A DNA stretch of 64,000 bases from Pseudomonadota bacterium (lineage in GTDB: Bacteria; Pseudomonadota; Alphaproteobacteria; Sphingomonadales; Sphingomonadaceae). Shown here one piece after another: positions 35,259-44,181 of the stretch; the stretch's first letter is position 1; each line of letters starts with the position of its first letter. Both the position numbers and the translations under genes were made by a program. Under the pieces are notes generated by a model that saw only the letters and a list, made by a program, of their open reading frames with translations, was not told where the DNA came from and made no database searches. The DNA is taken from assembly GCA_023400405.1 (NCBI GenBank), contig JAEXFD010000059.1, positions 6,732 to 70,731 of the forward strand. Reading direction: 5' to 3'.

Positions 35259-36964
35259 AGGCCGAAGCCGGGGGTGGCGCTGGCGCCGCCCTTCTTCGCC
35301 TTGCGGGATTGGGTTTGCGGCTGCGGGGCGGCCGGGGCGGGAGCGGGCGTCACCGGTGCGGGCGACATCGCGCCCACCGCCGGCTGGCCGCCGGTGTTCG
35401 GCGCCATCATCGGCTTGGGACGATCGCCGCCCTTGCCATGGCCGCTGTCGAGCTGGCCGAGCAGGAGCCGGTTGAAGTCGTTCGGCGCCTTGTAGCCGTC
35501 GGTCGGCAGGACGATGTCGTTCGCGTTGACCGGCTTGACCAGGTACGGCGTGATCACGATCACCAGCTCGGTCTCGTTGCGGCGGAAGCTGTTCGAGCGG
35601 AACAGCGCGCCGAGCACCGGCAGGTCGCCCACGCCGGGCGTCTTGGTGAACTGGTTGTTGTGGCTGTTCGACAGCAGGCCGCCAATCACCATGCTCTCGC
35701 CCGAGCCGAGCTCGACCGTGGTCTCGGCACGGCGCGTGGTCAGCGCGGGGATCACCGATCCGCCGACATTGACGCCCGAGCCGCTGTCGAGCTGCGAGAC
35801 TTCGGGCTTGACGCGCAGCGAGATGCGCCCGTCCGCCAGCACCGTCGGCGTATAGGTCAGGCTCACGCCATAGGGCTTGTACTCGACCGAAGTGCCGCTC
35901 AGCCCGTTATTGACCAGGATCGGGATCTCGCCGCCGACCAGGAAGCTGCCGGTCTCGCCGGAGATTGCGGTGAGGTTCGGGTTGGTCAGTGTCGAGACCT
36001 GGCCCACCGTCTCGCCCAGGTCGAGTGCCGAGAGGATGTCGAGCCCGAGCAGCTTGCCGGCCAGGCCGATCGTGCCGTTGGTCGATCCCTTGGTGAAGCT
36101 ATAGGCCGAGCCGGTGCCCGGATAGACGAAGTCGCCGCGGACCGGGTCGTAGGGCAGGCTGATCGTGCCGGCCGGGAAACCGAAGCGCGACGAGGCGTCG
36201 AGCACGGGCAGCTTCGAAAGGTCGGGCGTGGTGATCTTGCCGAAATCGGGCCGGCCCTGGATCAGCCCGAAGTTGAAGCCGCTGGTCTGGTCGCGGGTGA
36301 CCGTGTTGACGCCGAAATCCTTGATGAAGCTGCGGCTCACTTCGGCGAAGCGGACCTGCAGGTTGACCTGGAGCGGCGTCGCGGTGCGCAGGCGGTTGAT
36401 CACGCCCATCTTCAGCTGTGCGTTCGGATCGGAGAGGTTGACGCCCGGATTGAGCAGCGACGTCACCAGGCGCTGCGCCTGTTCGCTGTCCTGCGGCGAC
36501 TTCACCGTGCCGTTGAGCACGGCGATCTGGCCGACGGTGGTGATGCTCACATCGGCATCGGGCATCGCGGCCTTGATCATGCGGTCGAGCGAGGTCAGGT
36601 TCTGCGCGACGCGGACGTTGGTGGCATAGACCACCTGGCCGCTGGCGCTGGTCGCGAACACGGTCGCCTCGCCGAACTCCTTGCCGAACAAGTGGATCTG
36701 GCGCGGATTGTTGACATAGACGTCCGCCACCCCCGGATTGGAGGTCCACACGCTCGCCACATTGGCGGGAAGGGTGATCAGTTCGCCCTGGCCGATCGAG
36801 AGCTGCACTTCGCTCGTCGGACGCTCGGCACCCGTGGGAAAGCTTGCGACGCCCGCGGCGCGGCGCTGGCGCGCGGTTTGCGCACTCGCCGTCAGCGGCG
36901 CCCCGATCAGCGCGGCCACTGCGGCCGCGCCGATCGAGCGCATGAGGAGACGTTTCGCGTTCAT
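35255..36964 (-). CDS. cpaC: Tad pilus secretin CpaC/RcpA
   Basis: CpaC forms the outer-membrane ring of the Tad pilus. The 569-residue protein has a signal peptide (cleavage near ASAQ), a pilus-assembly N-domain (VQLSIGQGELITLPANVASVWTSNPGVADV), a BON-like region, and the secretin core with VGQVSTLTNPNLTAISGETGSFLVGGEIP, the GVSLTYTPTV block and VPVLGALF-type region (GVGDLPVLGALFRSN). The tail is Pro/Ala/Gln-rich. It follows cpaB after one base. Confidence 0.95.
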   Translation of the reverse strand: MNAKRLLMRSIGAAAVAALIGAPLTASAQTARQRRAAGVASFPTGAERPTSEVQLSIGQGELITLPANVASVWTSNPGVADVYVNNPRQIHLFGKEFGEATVFATSASGQVVYATNVRVAQNLTSLDRMIKAAMPDADVSITTVGQIAVLNGTVKSPQDSEQAQRLVTSLLNPGVNLSDPNAQLKMGVINRLRTATPLQVNLQVRFAEVSRSFIKDFGVNTVTRDQTSGFNFGLIQGRPDFGKITTPDLSKLPVLDASSRFGFPAGTISLPYDPVRGDFVYPGTGSAYSFTKGSTNGTIGLAGKLLGLDILSALDLGETVGQVSTLTNPNLTAISGETGSFLVGGEIPILVNNGLSGTSVEYKPYGVSLTYTPTVLADGRISLRVKPEVSQLDSGSGVNVGGSVIPALTTRRAETTVELGSGESMVIGGLLSNSHNNQFTKTPGVGDLPVLGALFRSNSFRRNETELVIVITPYLVKPVNANDIVLPTDGYKAPNDFNRLLLGQLDSGHGKGGDRPKPMMAPNTGGQPAVGAMSPAPVTPAPAPAAPQPQTQSRKAKKGGASATPGFGL

Positions 36965-36965
36965 C

Positions 36966-37997
36966 TTAATTCTTCCCCCCCAGCGGGACGATGGTTTCGG
37001 CGTTGCCGCGCACGATGGTCACGGCCGGTCCGCGCGGTGCGGCCGGTGCCGCGGGCGGACCGCTATAGCCCGGCGCCGGCGTCCCCGCGGTCGAGCCGCC
37101 GTCGGTGCCGGCCTTGCCCGGCACCGTGCTGCGCTGGAAGCGCGACACGTCGGCACCGGTGGCGAAGGTCGAGCGTCCGTCGGCCGGCTGGCCGGCGACA
37201 TGCGCGAGCATCTGCTTTTCCTTCTTGGGATCGTCGGGCACCTTGACGTCGCCGCTGGCGATCGCCGCCTCGAGTTCGCCCTGGTTGTCGGCGAGCGAGC
37301 GCAGCGACAGCGACAGCGTGCCGAGCGTCTGCGCCACCGCGATCTTCTCGGCGAGCTTGGGCGTCGCCTCGACCGTCACGGTCGAATAGGTGTTGACGAT
37401 CGTGTTGCCCTTGTCGTCGGTCTGCTTGTCGGTCTTCTGGTCGGTGGCGAGCACGCGCAGGTTGCGCAGCACGGTCTCCGACGCCTTGAGCGGCGGACCG
37501 TCGCCGCCGCCGGCGACCGACTGGGTGAGGATCAGGTCGACCCGGTCGCCGGGGAAGACGAATCCCGCCACCGCGCTCTGGGTCGAGACCGGCACGGTGA
37601 CCGCGCGCATGCCCGGCCCGAGCGCCGCGGCGAGGAAGCCGCGATCGCCGGGCTTGACCAGCGCGCCCTGGGTCACCGGCTGTCCGGCCGGAATCGGGAA
37701 GCGGACGACCGTGCCCTGCAGCTTGCCGGGCTCCGATTCGCCGCGAATATAATAGGCGCCCTCGACGAGCTCCTTCGGCCAGGGCCGGAACTCGAGCGCT
37801 TCGGCATCGAGGATCGTGCCCACCGCGAGCGGGCGCTTGGCGACCAGCACTTCGGTGGTGTTCTGCGGCTGGACGGAGGCGGGCACCGCGCCGGCGACGG
37901 GGGCAGAATTGCCTGCCACCATGTTGCGCGCCATGATCGCGGTGATTGCCGCCACGACTAGCGCGCCGACGAGCAGGATCAGCTTGCGTGCATCCAT
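36966..37997 (-). CDS. cpaB: Tad pilus assembly protein CpaB/RcpC
   Basis: CpaB is a periplasmic accessory protein of the secretin. The 343-residue protein has an N-terminal membrane helix (LILLVGALVVAAITAIMA), a SAF domain (about 50–115, VLVAKRPLAVGTILDAEALEFRPWP) and an RcpC-type beta domain with FVFPGDRVDLILTQSV. The C-terminus is Pro/Gly-rich. The ATG at 37997 was preferred to the one at 38009. It lies between cpaA and cpaC. Confidence 0.92.
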   Translation of the reverse strand: MDARKLILLVGALVVAAITAIMARNMVAGNSAPVAGAVPASVQPQNTTEVLVAKRPLAVGTILDAEALEFRPWPKELVEGAYYIRGESEPGKLQGTVVRFPIPAGQPVTQGALVKPGDRGFLAAALGPGMRAVTVPVSTQSAVAGFVFPGDRVDLILTQSVAGGGDGPPLKASETVLRNLRVLATDQKTDKQTDDKGNTIVNTYSTVTVEATPKLAEKIAVAQTLGTLSLSLRSLADNQGELEAAIASGDVKVPDDPKKEKQMLAHVAGQPADGRSTFATGADVSRFQRSTVPGKAGTDGGSTAGTPAPGYSGPPAAPAAPRGPAVTIVRGNAETIVPLGGKN

Positions 37998-38051
37998 TTC
38001 GCTATCCAAGCCTTCTCAAATTATGGCCGGTGGTTCCGCCGGCGTTAAGCA

Positions 38052-38525
38052 TCATCGGAATTGGTTAAAAATCGGTTCGCCAAGGACCAGCAGCCCCGCG
38101 ATCGCGATCGCGACGCCATAGGGAATCTCGAGCGGAGCCCCGTTCGCACGTCGCAGCTTCTTGTCGATCAGCATCGCCAGCGTCACCACGCCGCCGATCA
38201 CCGACATCAGCATCAGCATCCAGATCAGCGGCTGCATCGGCAGCCACAGTGCCAGCGCGCCGATCATCTTGACGTCGCCGCCGCCCATCTGGCCGAGCGC
38301 GAAGGCGCCGATGAACAGCGCGAACACGATCGCCGCGATGCCGAGCTGGATCGCCATGTCGGGCCACAGGGCCCAGCCATTCGCCCACCACCAGGCCGGC
38401 GCCAGCAGCGCGATCGCGGCGTTCTTCCAATTGGCGATCTCGCGCGTGCGCGCATCCTCGATCCCCGCCGAGACGAGCAGCAGGCCGAGCAGGATCAGCA
38501 GTGCGGTGGCAAACAAGTCCCCCAT
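38052..38525 (-). CDS. cpaA: Prepilin peptidase CpaA
   Basis: CpaA cleaves and processes the Flp prepilin. The 157-residue membrane protein has the aspartate pair of the family: D in GIEDARTREIANWKN and the GxGD-type GGGDVKMIGALALW, with about five membrane spans. No methyltransferase N-domain is present, as is normal for Tad peptidases. It is the first gene of the minus-strand tad operon, and the hydrolase gene upstream is divergent. No Flp pilin gene is next to it. Confidence 0.93.
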   Translation of the reverse strand: MGDLFATALLILLGLLLVSAGIEDARTREIANWKNAAIALLAPAWWWANGWALWPDMAIQLGIAAIVFALFIGAFALGQMGGGDVKMIGALALWLPMQPLIWMLMLMSVIGGVVTLAMLIDKKLRRANGAPLEIPYGVAIAIAGLLVLGEPIFNQFR

Positions 38526-38572
38526 CAGGCTATGCCTAGACGAAAGCACTTATCAAACCGTAACCAAGCTCC

Positions 38573-39517
38573 ATGCCGGAATCCCTCGCCCTTCGCCGTT
38601 CGATCCCCGCCGCGGCCCGCGTCGATCGCTGGACCGCCCCCGATGGCTGGCCGCTGCGCCGCTTCGAATGGCCGTCGGCCGCCTCGCCGCCGCGCGGATC
38701 GATCCTGTTCCAGGGCGGGCGCGGCGACGTGTTCGAGAAATATCTCGAAACCTTCGCGCACTGGCACGATCAGGGCTGGGGCATCACCTCGTTCGATTGG
38801 CGCGGCCAGGGCGGCTCGGGCCGGCTGACGCCCGCGGCCAATTGCGGGCATATCGAGGATTTCGCCGATTACATCGCTGACCTCGCCGCCTTCTACGCCG
38901 AATGGCAGGCGTCCCATCCCGGTCCGCATGTCGTGATCGGCCATTCGATGGGCGGCCATCTCGTCCTGCGCGGCCTGGTCGAAGGCGCGATCCGCCCCGA
39001 TGCGGCGGTGCTCGTCGCGCCGATGCTCGGGGTGCGCAGTGCCTTTGGGCGCTTCGCCGAACGCGCCGCCCGGCTGCTCGGCAATCTCGGCAACAGCGCG
39101 CGCCCCGCCTGGAAGGGCAATGAAAAGCCCTACACGACCGAAACGCGCGAGAACCTGCTCACCCATGACGCGGATCGCTATTCTGACGAGATCTGGTGGC
39201 AGACCCACACGCCCGAGATCCTCACCGGCCCGCCGAGCTGGCGCTGGGTGATTGAGGCATTCAAGTCGATGCGCGAGCTCGAGGCCGATCCGCGGCTGCC
39301 GCAAATGCCGGTGCCGGTGCTCGGCCTGGTCGCCAAGGCGGACGGCCTGGTCGATCCGCGCGCGGCGCTGCGCATCCTGCCGCGGCTTCCCGATGCCCGC
39401 GTCGTCAGCTTCGGGCCGGAGAGCGCGCATGAGATCCTGCGCGAAGCCGATCCGGTGCGCGATCGAGCGATCGGCGAGATCGACGCTTTCCTGGCCGCGC
39501 GGGCGCCCGCCCGCTGA
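38573..39517 (+). CDS. Alpha/beta hydrolase, lysophospholipase/monoglyceride lipase type
   Basis: This 314-residue cytoplasmic-looking protein has the fold of PldB/monoacylglycerol lipase: SILFQGGRGDVFEKY (oxyanion strand), SFDWRGQGGSGR, the nucleophile elbow GHSMGGH, and a late Asp and His (AKADGLVDP, SAHEILRE). It likely deacylates lysophospholipids or monoacylglycerols. The stop overlaps the ATG of the flavoprotein gene that follows, so the two are co-translated. Confidence 0.87.
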   Translation: MPESLALRRSIPAAARVDRWTAPDGWPLRRFEWPSAASPPRGSILFQGGRGDVFEKYLETFAHWHDQGWGITSFDWRGQGGSGRLTPAANCGHIEDFADYIADLAAFYAEWQASHPGPHVVIGHSMGGHLVLRGLVEGAIRPDAAVLVAPMLGVRSAFGRFAERAARLLGNLGNSARPAWKGNEKPYTTETRENLLTHDADRYSDEIWWQTHTPEILTGPPSWRWVIEAFKSMRELEADPRLPQMPVPVLGLVAKADGLVDPRAALRILPRLPDARVVSFGPESAHEILREADPVRDRAIGEIDAFLAARAPAR

Positions 39518-40602
39518 TGGCCTGGGACGTCGCGATCGTCGGCGCGGGCATCGCCGGCGCCAGCCTTGCCGCCGAACTCGCGCCCCATGCGCGCGTGCTG
39601 CTGCTCGAGGCCGAGGATCGCGCGGGCGTCCACGCCACCGGCCGCTCGGCCGCCTTCTGGTCCGAAACCTATGGCGGGCCGGCGATCCAGCCGCTCACCA
39701 GCGCCTCCGGCCCGCTGCTCGCCGCGGGCGGCTATCTCGAGCCGCTTGGCTCGCTCCATATCGGCCGGGCCGGGGAGGCGGGGGCGATCGAGGCCTTCCT
39801 TGCCGAATTCGAAGGCACCGGCGTTGTGCTCCAGCCGCTCGATCCCGCCGGGCTGATCCCCGGCCTGCGCCCCGGATGGACGCTCGGGGTGCTGGAGCCG
39901 AGTTGCGAATATATCGATGTCGGCGGCCTTCATGCCGGATGCCTCGCCGCGGCGCGGCGGGCTGGGGTCGAGTTGGTGCTGTCGGCCGGGCTCGAAGCGG
40001 CCCGCCGCGAAGGCGGGTCGTGGACGCTGGAAACGCGCGCCGGGCGCTTCAAGGCCGATCTGCTGGTCGACGCCGCCGGCGCCTGGGCCGATCCGGTCGC
40101 CGAACGCGCCGGGGTCCGGCCGCTCGGCATCCAGCCCTATCGCCGCACGATGCTTCAGCTCAAAACCGATCCCGCGCCCGGCGCGGGGGCGCCGCACGTC
40201 GCGCATATCGGCGGCAGCTTCTATTGGAAGCCCGAAGCGGGCGGCCGGCTGTGGCTCAGCCCGCATGACGAGATCGCCAGCCCGCCCTGCGACGCCCAGC
40301 CCGAGGATCTCGACGTGGCGATCGCGATCGACCGGTTCGAGCAGGTGGTCGATTGGCGAATCGAAAAGCTCGAGCACAAATGGGCGGGCCTGCGCAGCTT
40401 CGCGCCCGATCGGCGCCCGGTCTATGGCTTCGATTCCAGCATGCCGGGCTTCTTCTGGTGCGCGGGCCAGGGCGGCTTCGGCATTCAGACTGCCCCCGCC
40501 GCCGCGAAACTCGCCGCGGCCTTGCTGCTGGGCCGGGCACCGGACGCGGCGGTGGCGGGGATCGACGCCGGGCTCTACGCGCCGGGGCGATTTGCGGGGT
40601 AG
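39517..40602 (+). CDS. FAD-dependent amine/amino-acid dehydrogenase (DAO family)
   Basis: The 361-residue protein has the N-terminal dinucleotide site VAIVGAGIAGASLAAEL and then HATGRSAAFWSETYGGP, a block close to that of D-arginine dehydrogenase (DauA). The middle and C-terminal DAO parts end in FFWCAGQGGFGIQTAPAAAK. It probably oxidises a D- or secondary amino acid, passing electrons to a carrier. The start overlaps the hydrolase stop (ATG at 39517), but there is no obvious metabolic link between them. Confidence 0.8.
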   Translation: MAWDVAIVGAGIAGASLAAELAPHARVLLLEAEDRAGVHATGRSAAFWSETYGGPAIQPLTSASGPLLAAGGYLEPLGSLHIGRAGEAGAIEAFLAEFEGTGVVLQPLDPAGLIPGLRPGWTLGVLEPSCEYIDVGGLHAGCLAAARRAGVELVLSAGLEAARREGGSWTLETRAGRFKADLLVDAAGAWADPVAERAGVRPLGIQPYRRTMLQLKTDPAPGAGAPHVAHIGGSFYWKPEAGGRLWLSPHDEIASPPCDAQPEDLDVAIAIDRFEQVVDWRIEKLEHKWAGLRSFAPDRRPVYGFDSSMPGFFWCAGQGGFGIQTAPAAAKLAAALLLGRAPDAAVAGIDAGLYAPGRFAG

Positions 40603-41286
40603 GGCACGACTTTCGAGCGTCTCGCGCCGAACGCCAGCAGCCAGAGCGCCAGCGCCGCCTCCCCGATCAGCGTCGGGTCCATCAAGTGGGGAGAAAGCGT
40701 GCGGGCAAAAGCCGGCGCCGCCAGGTCGGCGATGCTGTTGAGGAGGTAGCAGACGCCAGCCAGCGCCATCAGCACGCCAATGGCCTTGGGAAGGAACCCG
40801 CTGCGCCATGCCAGCCAGCCCAGCATCAGGCAGTAGAGGCCGACGAAGACGAGGCTCACGTCATAGCCGTTGAGGGCGAGCAGCGCCGCCGCTTCGCGCT
40901 GTGGCTCGCCCGGTGCGGAGAAATAGGGCGTTGTCGCCAGCAGCCGCAGCGGAGCAAGCAGCAGCAGCGTATCGGCCGCCAGCGCCGCGATTCCGATCAG
41001 GCTGAACGCCGCCGCCATCCGCGAAACGCCGGCATGGACCGGGCGGAACAGGTCGAAGAACAGCGTCGTCACCCCGACATAACAGGGCAGCATCGCGAGA
41101 TCGGCGACAAGCCCGACGCGGAACAGTGCCTCGTTGGAGACGATGGCGCGCCGTGGCGGCGGCATCGCTGCCCACGATCAGCGATCCGCGCGAACCCATT
41201 TCGGCAAATAGGCCGAAAACGATCGTGCCGAGATAGAGCGCACCCGCCAGACGCGCCATGCGCGATGAAGGCGCATCTTCAAGCAC
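40575..41286 (-). pseudogene. DUF4386 membrane protein gene with a frameshift
   Basis: DUF4386 proteins are about 220–240-residue multi-helix membrane proteins. Here the N-terminal part (GALYLGTIVFGLFAE..GSLIVGSDAAATA, from a GTG at 41286 or ATG at 41259) is in one frame and the rest (IVSNEALFRVGLVADLAMLPCYVG to the end at 40575) is in another. The break lies near 41140–41160, at the point where the family reads AATA–N–I. A one-base gain or two-base loss explains it. It may be a sequencing error. The start overlaps the end of the DUF6326 gene by eight bases. Confidence 0.75.
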
Positions 41287-41692
41287 GACTGGCCTCTCGC
41301 GGCCAGCGGGCGGCCACGGCGGTGATCGTCAGCGTCAGTGCCATCTCGATCGCCGCCAAGACCTTGTAGAACGGCTCCGACCCCGGCAGGCTTATGGCCA
41401 TGATCGCGGTGTAGAAGAGCCCCAGGATGATGCAGGCCCATCGGCAGGCGGACGCCGGCAATAACAGCGACAGCGCGACCATCAGGCTCGGCACCGCCAT
41501 CATCAGCGACACGCCGATGAGAACACCGCTGGTCGCATGGCCGAGCGGCCCCATGCTGCCGTGGTTCATGTCCGCCAGCGTGCCGGCGACGTAAAGGCCG
41601 AAATAATCGCCATAGATGTAGCAGAACATTGTGGACGCCCACAGCGCCGCCAGCTTCACCTTGGTCGGCACTCGATAATTTTCTAACTCCAC
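41279..41692 (-). CDS. DUF6326 membrane protein
   Basis: This 137-residue protein has about four membrane helices and the family features NYRVPTKVKLAALWASTMFCYIYGDYF at the start and a middle GVLIGVSLMMAVPSLMVALS. The start codon is GTG at 41692, with a weak G-rich ribosome site. DUF6326 and DUF4386 genes often lie together, which fits this pair. Function is unknown. A possible promoter is at 41718–41746. Confidence 0.8.
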   Translation of the reverse strand: MELENYRVPTKVKLAALWASTMFCYIYGDYFGLYVAGTLADMNHGSMGPLGHATSGVLIGVSLMMAVPSLMVALSLLLPASACRWACIILGLFYTAIMAISLPGSEPFYKVLAAIEMALTLTITAVAARWPREASRA

Positions 41693-42039
41693 ACAGCCCC
41701 CTTACCAGTGTATTGCTGGAATAGCACAGTCGTGACGTTGTCGCAATGACCTGGCGGGCTGCCGTGCGACGAGCGGACGACCGGTCTCGGGATCGGCGCT
41801 CAGCTCCGTCGCCAGCGAGCACCGGGGGGGGCGAGCAAAATGCCGTGGGACGACAGCCCCGGCTTGCCATGTAGGATTTCGCATGCTCGGCTGGCGGCAT
41901 GCGGCAATCGCATGCCTTCCTCCCCTCGTCGGCAACCCGCCAGTCCTGCTCGGGAAGGGCAAAACCAGTCCCACGTACCCTAAACTTCCTAAACTTCCGC
42001 GCCGCGAATCGGTCCTGCCGGGTTCGGTGCCGCGGGCGC
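41693..42039. other. Gene-free interval
   Basis: This 347-base stretch lies between the DUF6326 gene and the end of manD, both minus. Open frames cross it on both strands but none has a start, ribosome site or recognisable protein. It contains an eight-G run near 41823–41830 and the possible promoter at 41718–41746. I see nothing else. Confidence 0.5.
41718..41746 (-). promoter_or_regulatory. Possible promoter for the DUF6326 gene
   Basis: On the minus strand TTGCGA (41741–41746) and TATTCC (41718–41723) are 17 bases apart, and TGC directly before the latter gives an extended –10. Expected transcription start is about 20 bases before the GTG. The –10 match is weak. Confidence 0.35.
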
Positions 42040-43260
42040 TCACCAGTTGAACATCGTCCCGTCCTCGAGCCGGTTCACCGGCAGATAGGCGCGACGATAT
42101 TCGTATTTGCCGGCCAGCGCTTCGTCGATGTCCACGCCCAGGCCCGGCGCGTCGCCCGGGTGCATCAGCCCGGCATCGAAGCGATAGGCATGGGGGAAGA
42201 CGGCGTCGGTCTCCTCCGAATGGCGCATATATTCCTGGATGCCGAAATTGGGGACCGACAGGCCGAAATGGAGTGCGGCGGCCATGCACACGGGCGAAAG
42301 GTCGGTGGCGCCATGGCAGCCGGTGCGGACCTGGTACAGGTCGGCGAGCGCGGCGATGCGGCGCAGATGGGTGATCCCGCCGGCATGGACGACGGTGGCG
42401 CGGATATAGTCGATCAGCTGTTCCTCGATCAGCTGCTTGGCGTCCCAGATCGAATTGAACACTTCGCCCACCGCGAGCGGCGTGGTGCTGTGCTGGCGGA
42501 TCAGCCGGAAGCCGGCCTGGTTCTCGGCGGGCGTCGCGTCCTCGAGCCAGAAGAGCCGATAGGGTTCGAGGTCCCGGGCCAGCCGCCCGGCCTCGATCGG
42601 TGTCAGGCGATGGTGGACGTCGTGGAGCAGATGGACATCCCAGCCGAGCGCCGCGCGCGCCTTTTCGAACAGCTCGGGCACCAGCCGCATGTATTTGGCG
42701 GTCGACCACAGCGCCTCTTCGGGCAGCGCGCCCTTGGCCGGCTCGTAATAGAAGCGCTCGCCCGACACGCCATAGGTCGCGGCGAGGCCCGGCACGCCCG
42801 ATTGCAGCCGCACTGCCTTGTAGCCGAGCGCGAGATATTCCTGCGCGCGCTCGATCGTCTCCGCCACGTCGCGGCCATTGGCATGGCCATAGACCATGCA
42901 GCCGTCGCGCGCCGCCCCGCCGAGCAGTTGGTAGACCGGCATGCCGGCCAGCTTGCCCTTGATGTCCCACAGCGCCATGTCGACCGCGGCGATGGCGGTC
43001 ATCGTCACCGGGCCGCGCCGCCAATAGGCGCCCTTGTAGAGATATTGCCAGATGTCCTCGATCCGATGCGGATCGCGGCCGATCAGGCAGGGGATGACAT
43101 GGTCTTCGAGATAGCTCGCCACCGCCAGCTCGCGCCCGTTGAGGGTGGCATCGCCCAGGCCGTACACGCCCTCGTCGGTCTCGATCTTGAGCGTCACGAA
43201 GTTGCGGCCCGGGGAGGTCACGACGACCCGGGCGGAAGTGATGCGTGGCAAGGCGGGCAT
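42040..43260 (-). CDS. manD: D-mannonate dehydratase, enolase superfamily
   Basis: ManD dehydrates D-mannonate to 2-keto-3-deoxygluconate in uronate breakdown. The 406-residue protein is very like the Novosphingobium aromaticivorans enzyme as I remember it: TLKIETDEGVYGLGDATLNGRE at the start, metal ligands in LLHDVHHR (Asp214), FWLED (Glu240) and AVGEVF, catalytic residues near Arg151, Tyr163 and His216, and the end PVNRLEDGTMFNW. It is divergent from a GntR/FCD regulator, whose probable sites lie in the spacer. Confidence 0.93.
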   Translation of the reverse strand: MPALPRITSARVVVTSPGRNFVTLKIETDEGVYGLGDATLNGRELAVASYLEDHVIPCLIGRDPHRIEDIWQYLYKGAYWRRGPVTMTAIAAVDMALWDIKGKLAGMPVYQLLGGAARDGCMVYGHANGRDVAETIERAQEYLALGYKAVRLQSGVPGLAATYGVSGERFYYEPAKGALPEEALWSTAKYMRLVPELFEKARAALGWDVHLLHDVHHRLTPIEAGRLARDLEPYRLFWLEDATPAENQAGFRLIRQHSTTPLAVGEVFNSIWDAKQLIEEQLIDYIRATVVHAGGITHLRRIAALADLYQVRTGCHGATDLSPVCMAAALHFGLSVPNFGIQEYMRHSEETDAVFPHAYRFDAGLMHPGDAPGLGVDIDEALAGKYEYRRAYLPVNRLEDGTMFNW

Positions 43261-43270
43261 TCCTCTCGAC

Positions 43271-43300
43271 TGGTCAGGCCAATATCCACTTGTCGGACCA
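43271..43300. promoter_or_regulatory. Two GntR/FCD-type operator sites
   Basis: TGGTCAGGCCA (43271–43281) and TTGTCGGACCA (43290–43300) are 19 bases apart centre to centre. The second fits the GntR-family pattern TNGTNNNACNA fully and the first with one mismatch. They lie 11–40 bases upstream of manD and before the regulator gene. Confidence 0.55.
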
Positions 43301-43361
43301 TTGCTGTCAACCTACGAGGTTGCGCACGGGGGGCGCCGATCCTAAGCTCCCGGGGGATGTC

Positions 43362-44132
43362 ATGAAGATCACGGGCAACAAGCTCTATCAGCGCGTCGCC
43401 GCTTCGATCACCGAAGCGATCGAAGGCGGCCGCTGGTCGCCCGGCTTGCGCCTGCCCGGCGAGCGCGACCTTGCCGAGGAGTACAAGGTCAGCCGCCCGA
43501 CGATCCGCGAGGCGATGATCGCGCTCGAGATGAAGGGCTGGATCGAGGCGCGGCACGGCTCGGGGCTCTACGTCACCAAGCGCGAGCACGGCCGCAGCGA
43601 TCGCGCCGATTCGCTCAATTTCGACGTCGGCGCCTTCGACCTCACCGAGGCGCGGATCCTGTTCGAGGGCGAGGCCGTGGCGCTCGCTGCCGTGTCGATC
43701 ACCGACGAGCAGATCGCCGAGATGGAGGGCCTGCTCGAAGAAATGGCGGCCGACGATTCGAACGAGCCCCAGGTCATGGACGCCGATCGCCGCTTCCACC
43801 TCGCCATCGCAAACGCCACCGGCAATGCCGCGATCCGGCGCGTCGTCGAATATCTCTGGGACCTGCGCACCCGCTCGCCGCTCGCCGCCAACATGTTCGC
43901 CCGGGCCAAGCGCGGCGGGATCACGCCGCGGGTCGAGGAGCATCGCCCGGTGCTCGATGCGCTCAAGGCGCGCGATCCGCATGCGGCGCGCAATGCGATG
44001 CGGAGGCACCTGCGCGGCGTGGTCGACGATCTGCTCGAGGCGACCGAGCTCGAAGCGATGGAGCGCGCCCGCAACGAAATCGACGCGCGGCGCGACAGCG
44101 TCGCCCGGCGATTGACTATCGGATCGGCTTGA
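43362..44132 (+). CDS. GntR-family regulator, FCD (FadR/UxuR) type
   Basis: The 256-residue protein has an N-terminal winged helix (LYQRVAASITEAIEGGRWSPG, LPGERDLAEEYKVSRPTIREAMIALEMKG) and a C-terminal FCD domain with DRRFHLAIANATGN and EEHRPVLDALKARDP, whose Asp and His residues bind a metal. UxuR/ExuR relatives respond to uronates, and the divergent manD supports control of that pathway. The ATG at 43362 gives the normal N-terminus. Its stop codon is part of an ACCGG palindrome. Confidence 0.92.
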   Translation: MKITGNKLYQRVAASITEAIEGGRWSPGLRLPGERDLAEEYKVSRPTIREAMIALEMKGWIEARHGSGLYVTKREHGRSDRADSLNFDVGAFDLTEARILFEGEAVALAAVSITDEQIAEMEGLLEEMAADDSNEPQVMDADRRFHLAIANATGNAAIRRVVEYLWDLRTRSPLAANMFARAKRGGITPRVEEHRPVLDALKARDPHAARNAMRRHLRGVVDDLLEATELEAMERARNEIDARRDSVARRLTIGSA

Positions 44133-44143
44133 CACCGGTAACG
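44130..44143 (+). promoter_or_regulatory. ACCGG-centred palindrome before the lyase-like gene
   Basis: TGACACCGGTAACG matches TGACACCGGTGACA at 46106–46119 at 12 of 14 positions. It lies 39 bases upstream of the TTG start at 44182. Such near-palindromes suit LacI-type repressors. Confidence 0.5.
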
Positions 44144-44181
44144 CGTTTCTCGAAATTGGCCTGACCAAAAGGAGAGGCCAA

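Noticed and set aside
36099..36749. A minus-strand Arg/Gln-rich frame inside cpaC
   Set aside because: It is the out-of-frame reading of the secretin gene.
41693..42039. A small gene downstream of manD
   Set aside because: Open frames exist but have no start with a ribosome site and no plausible protein.
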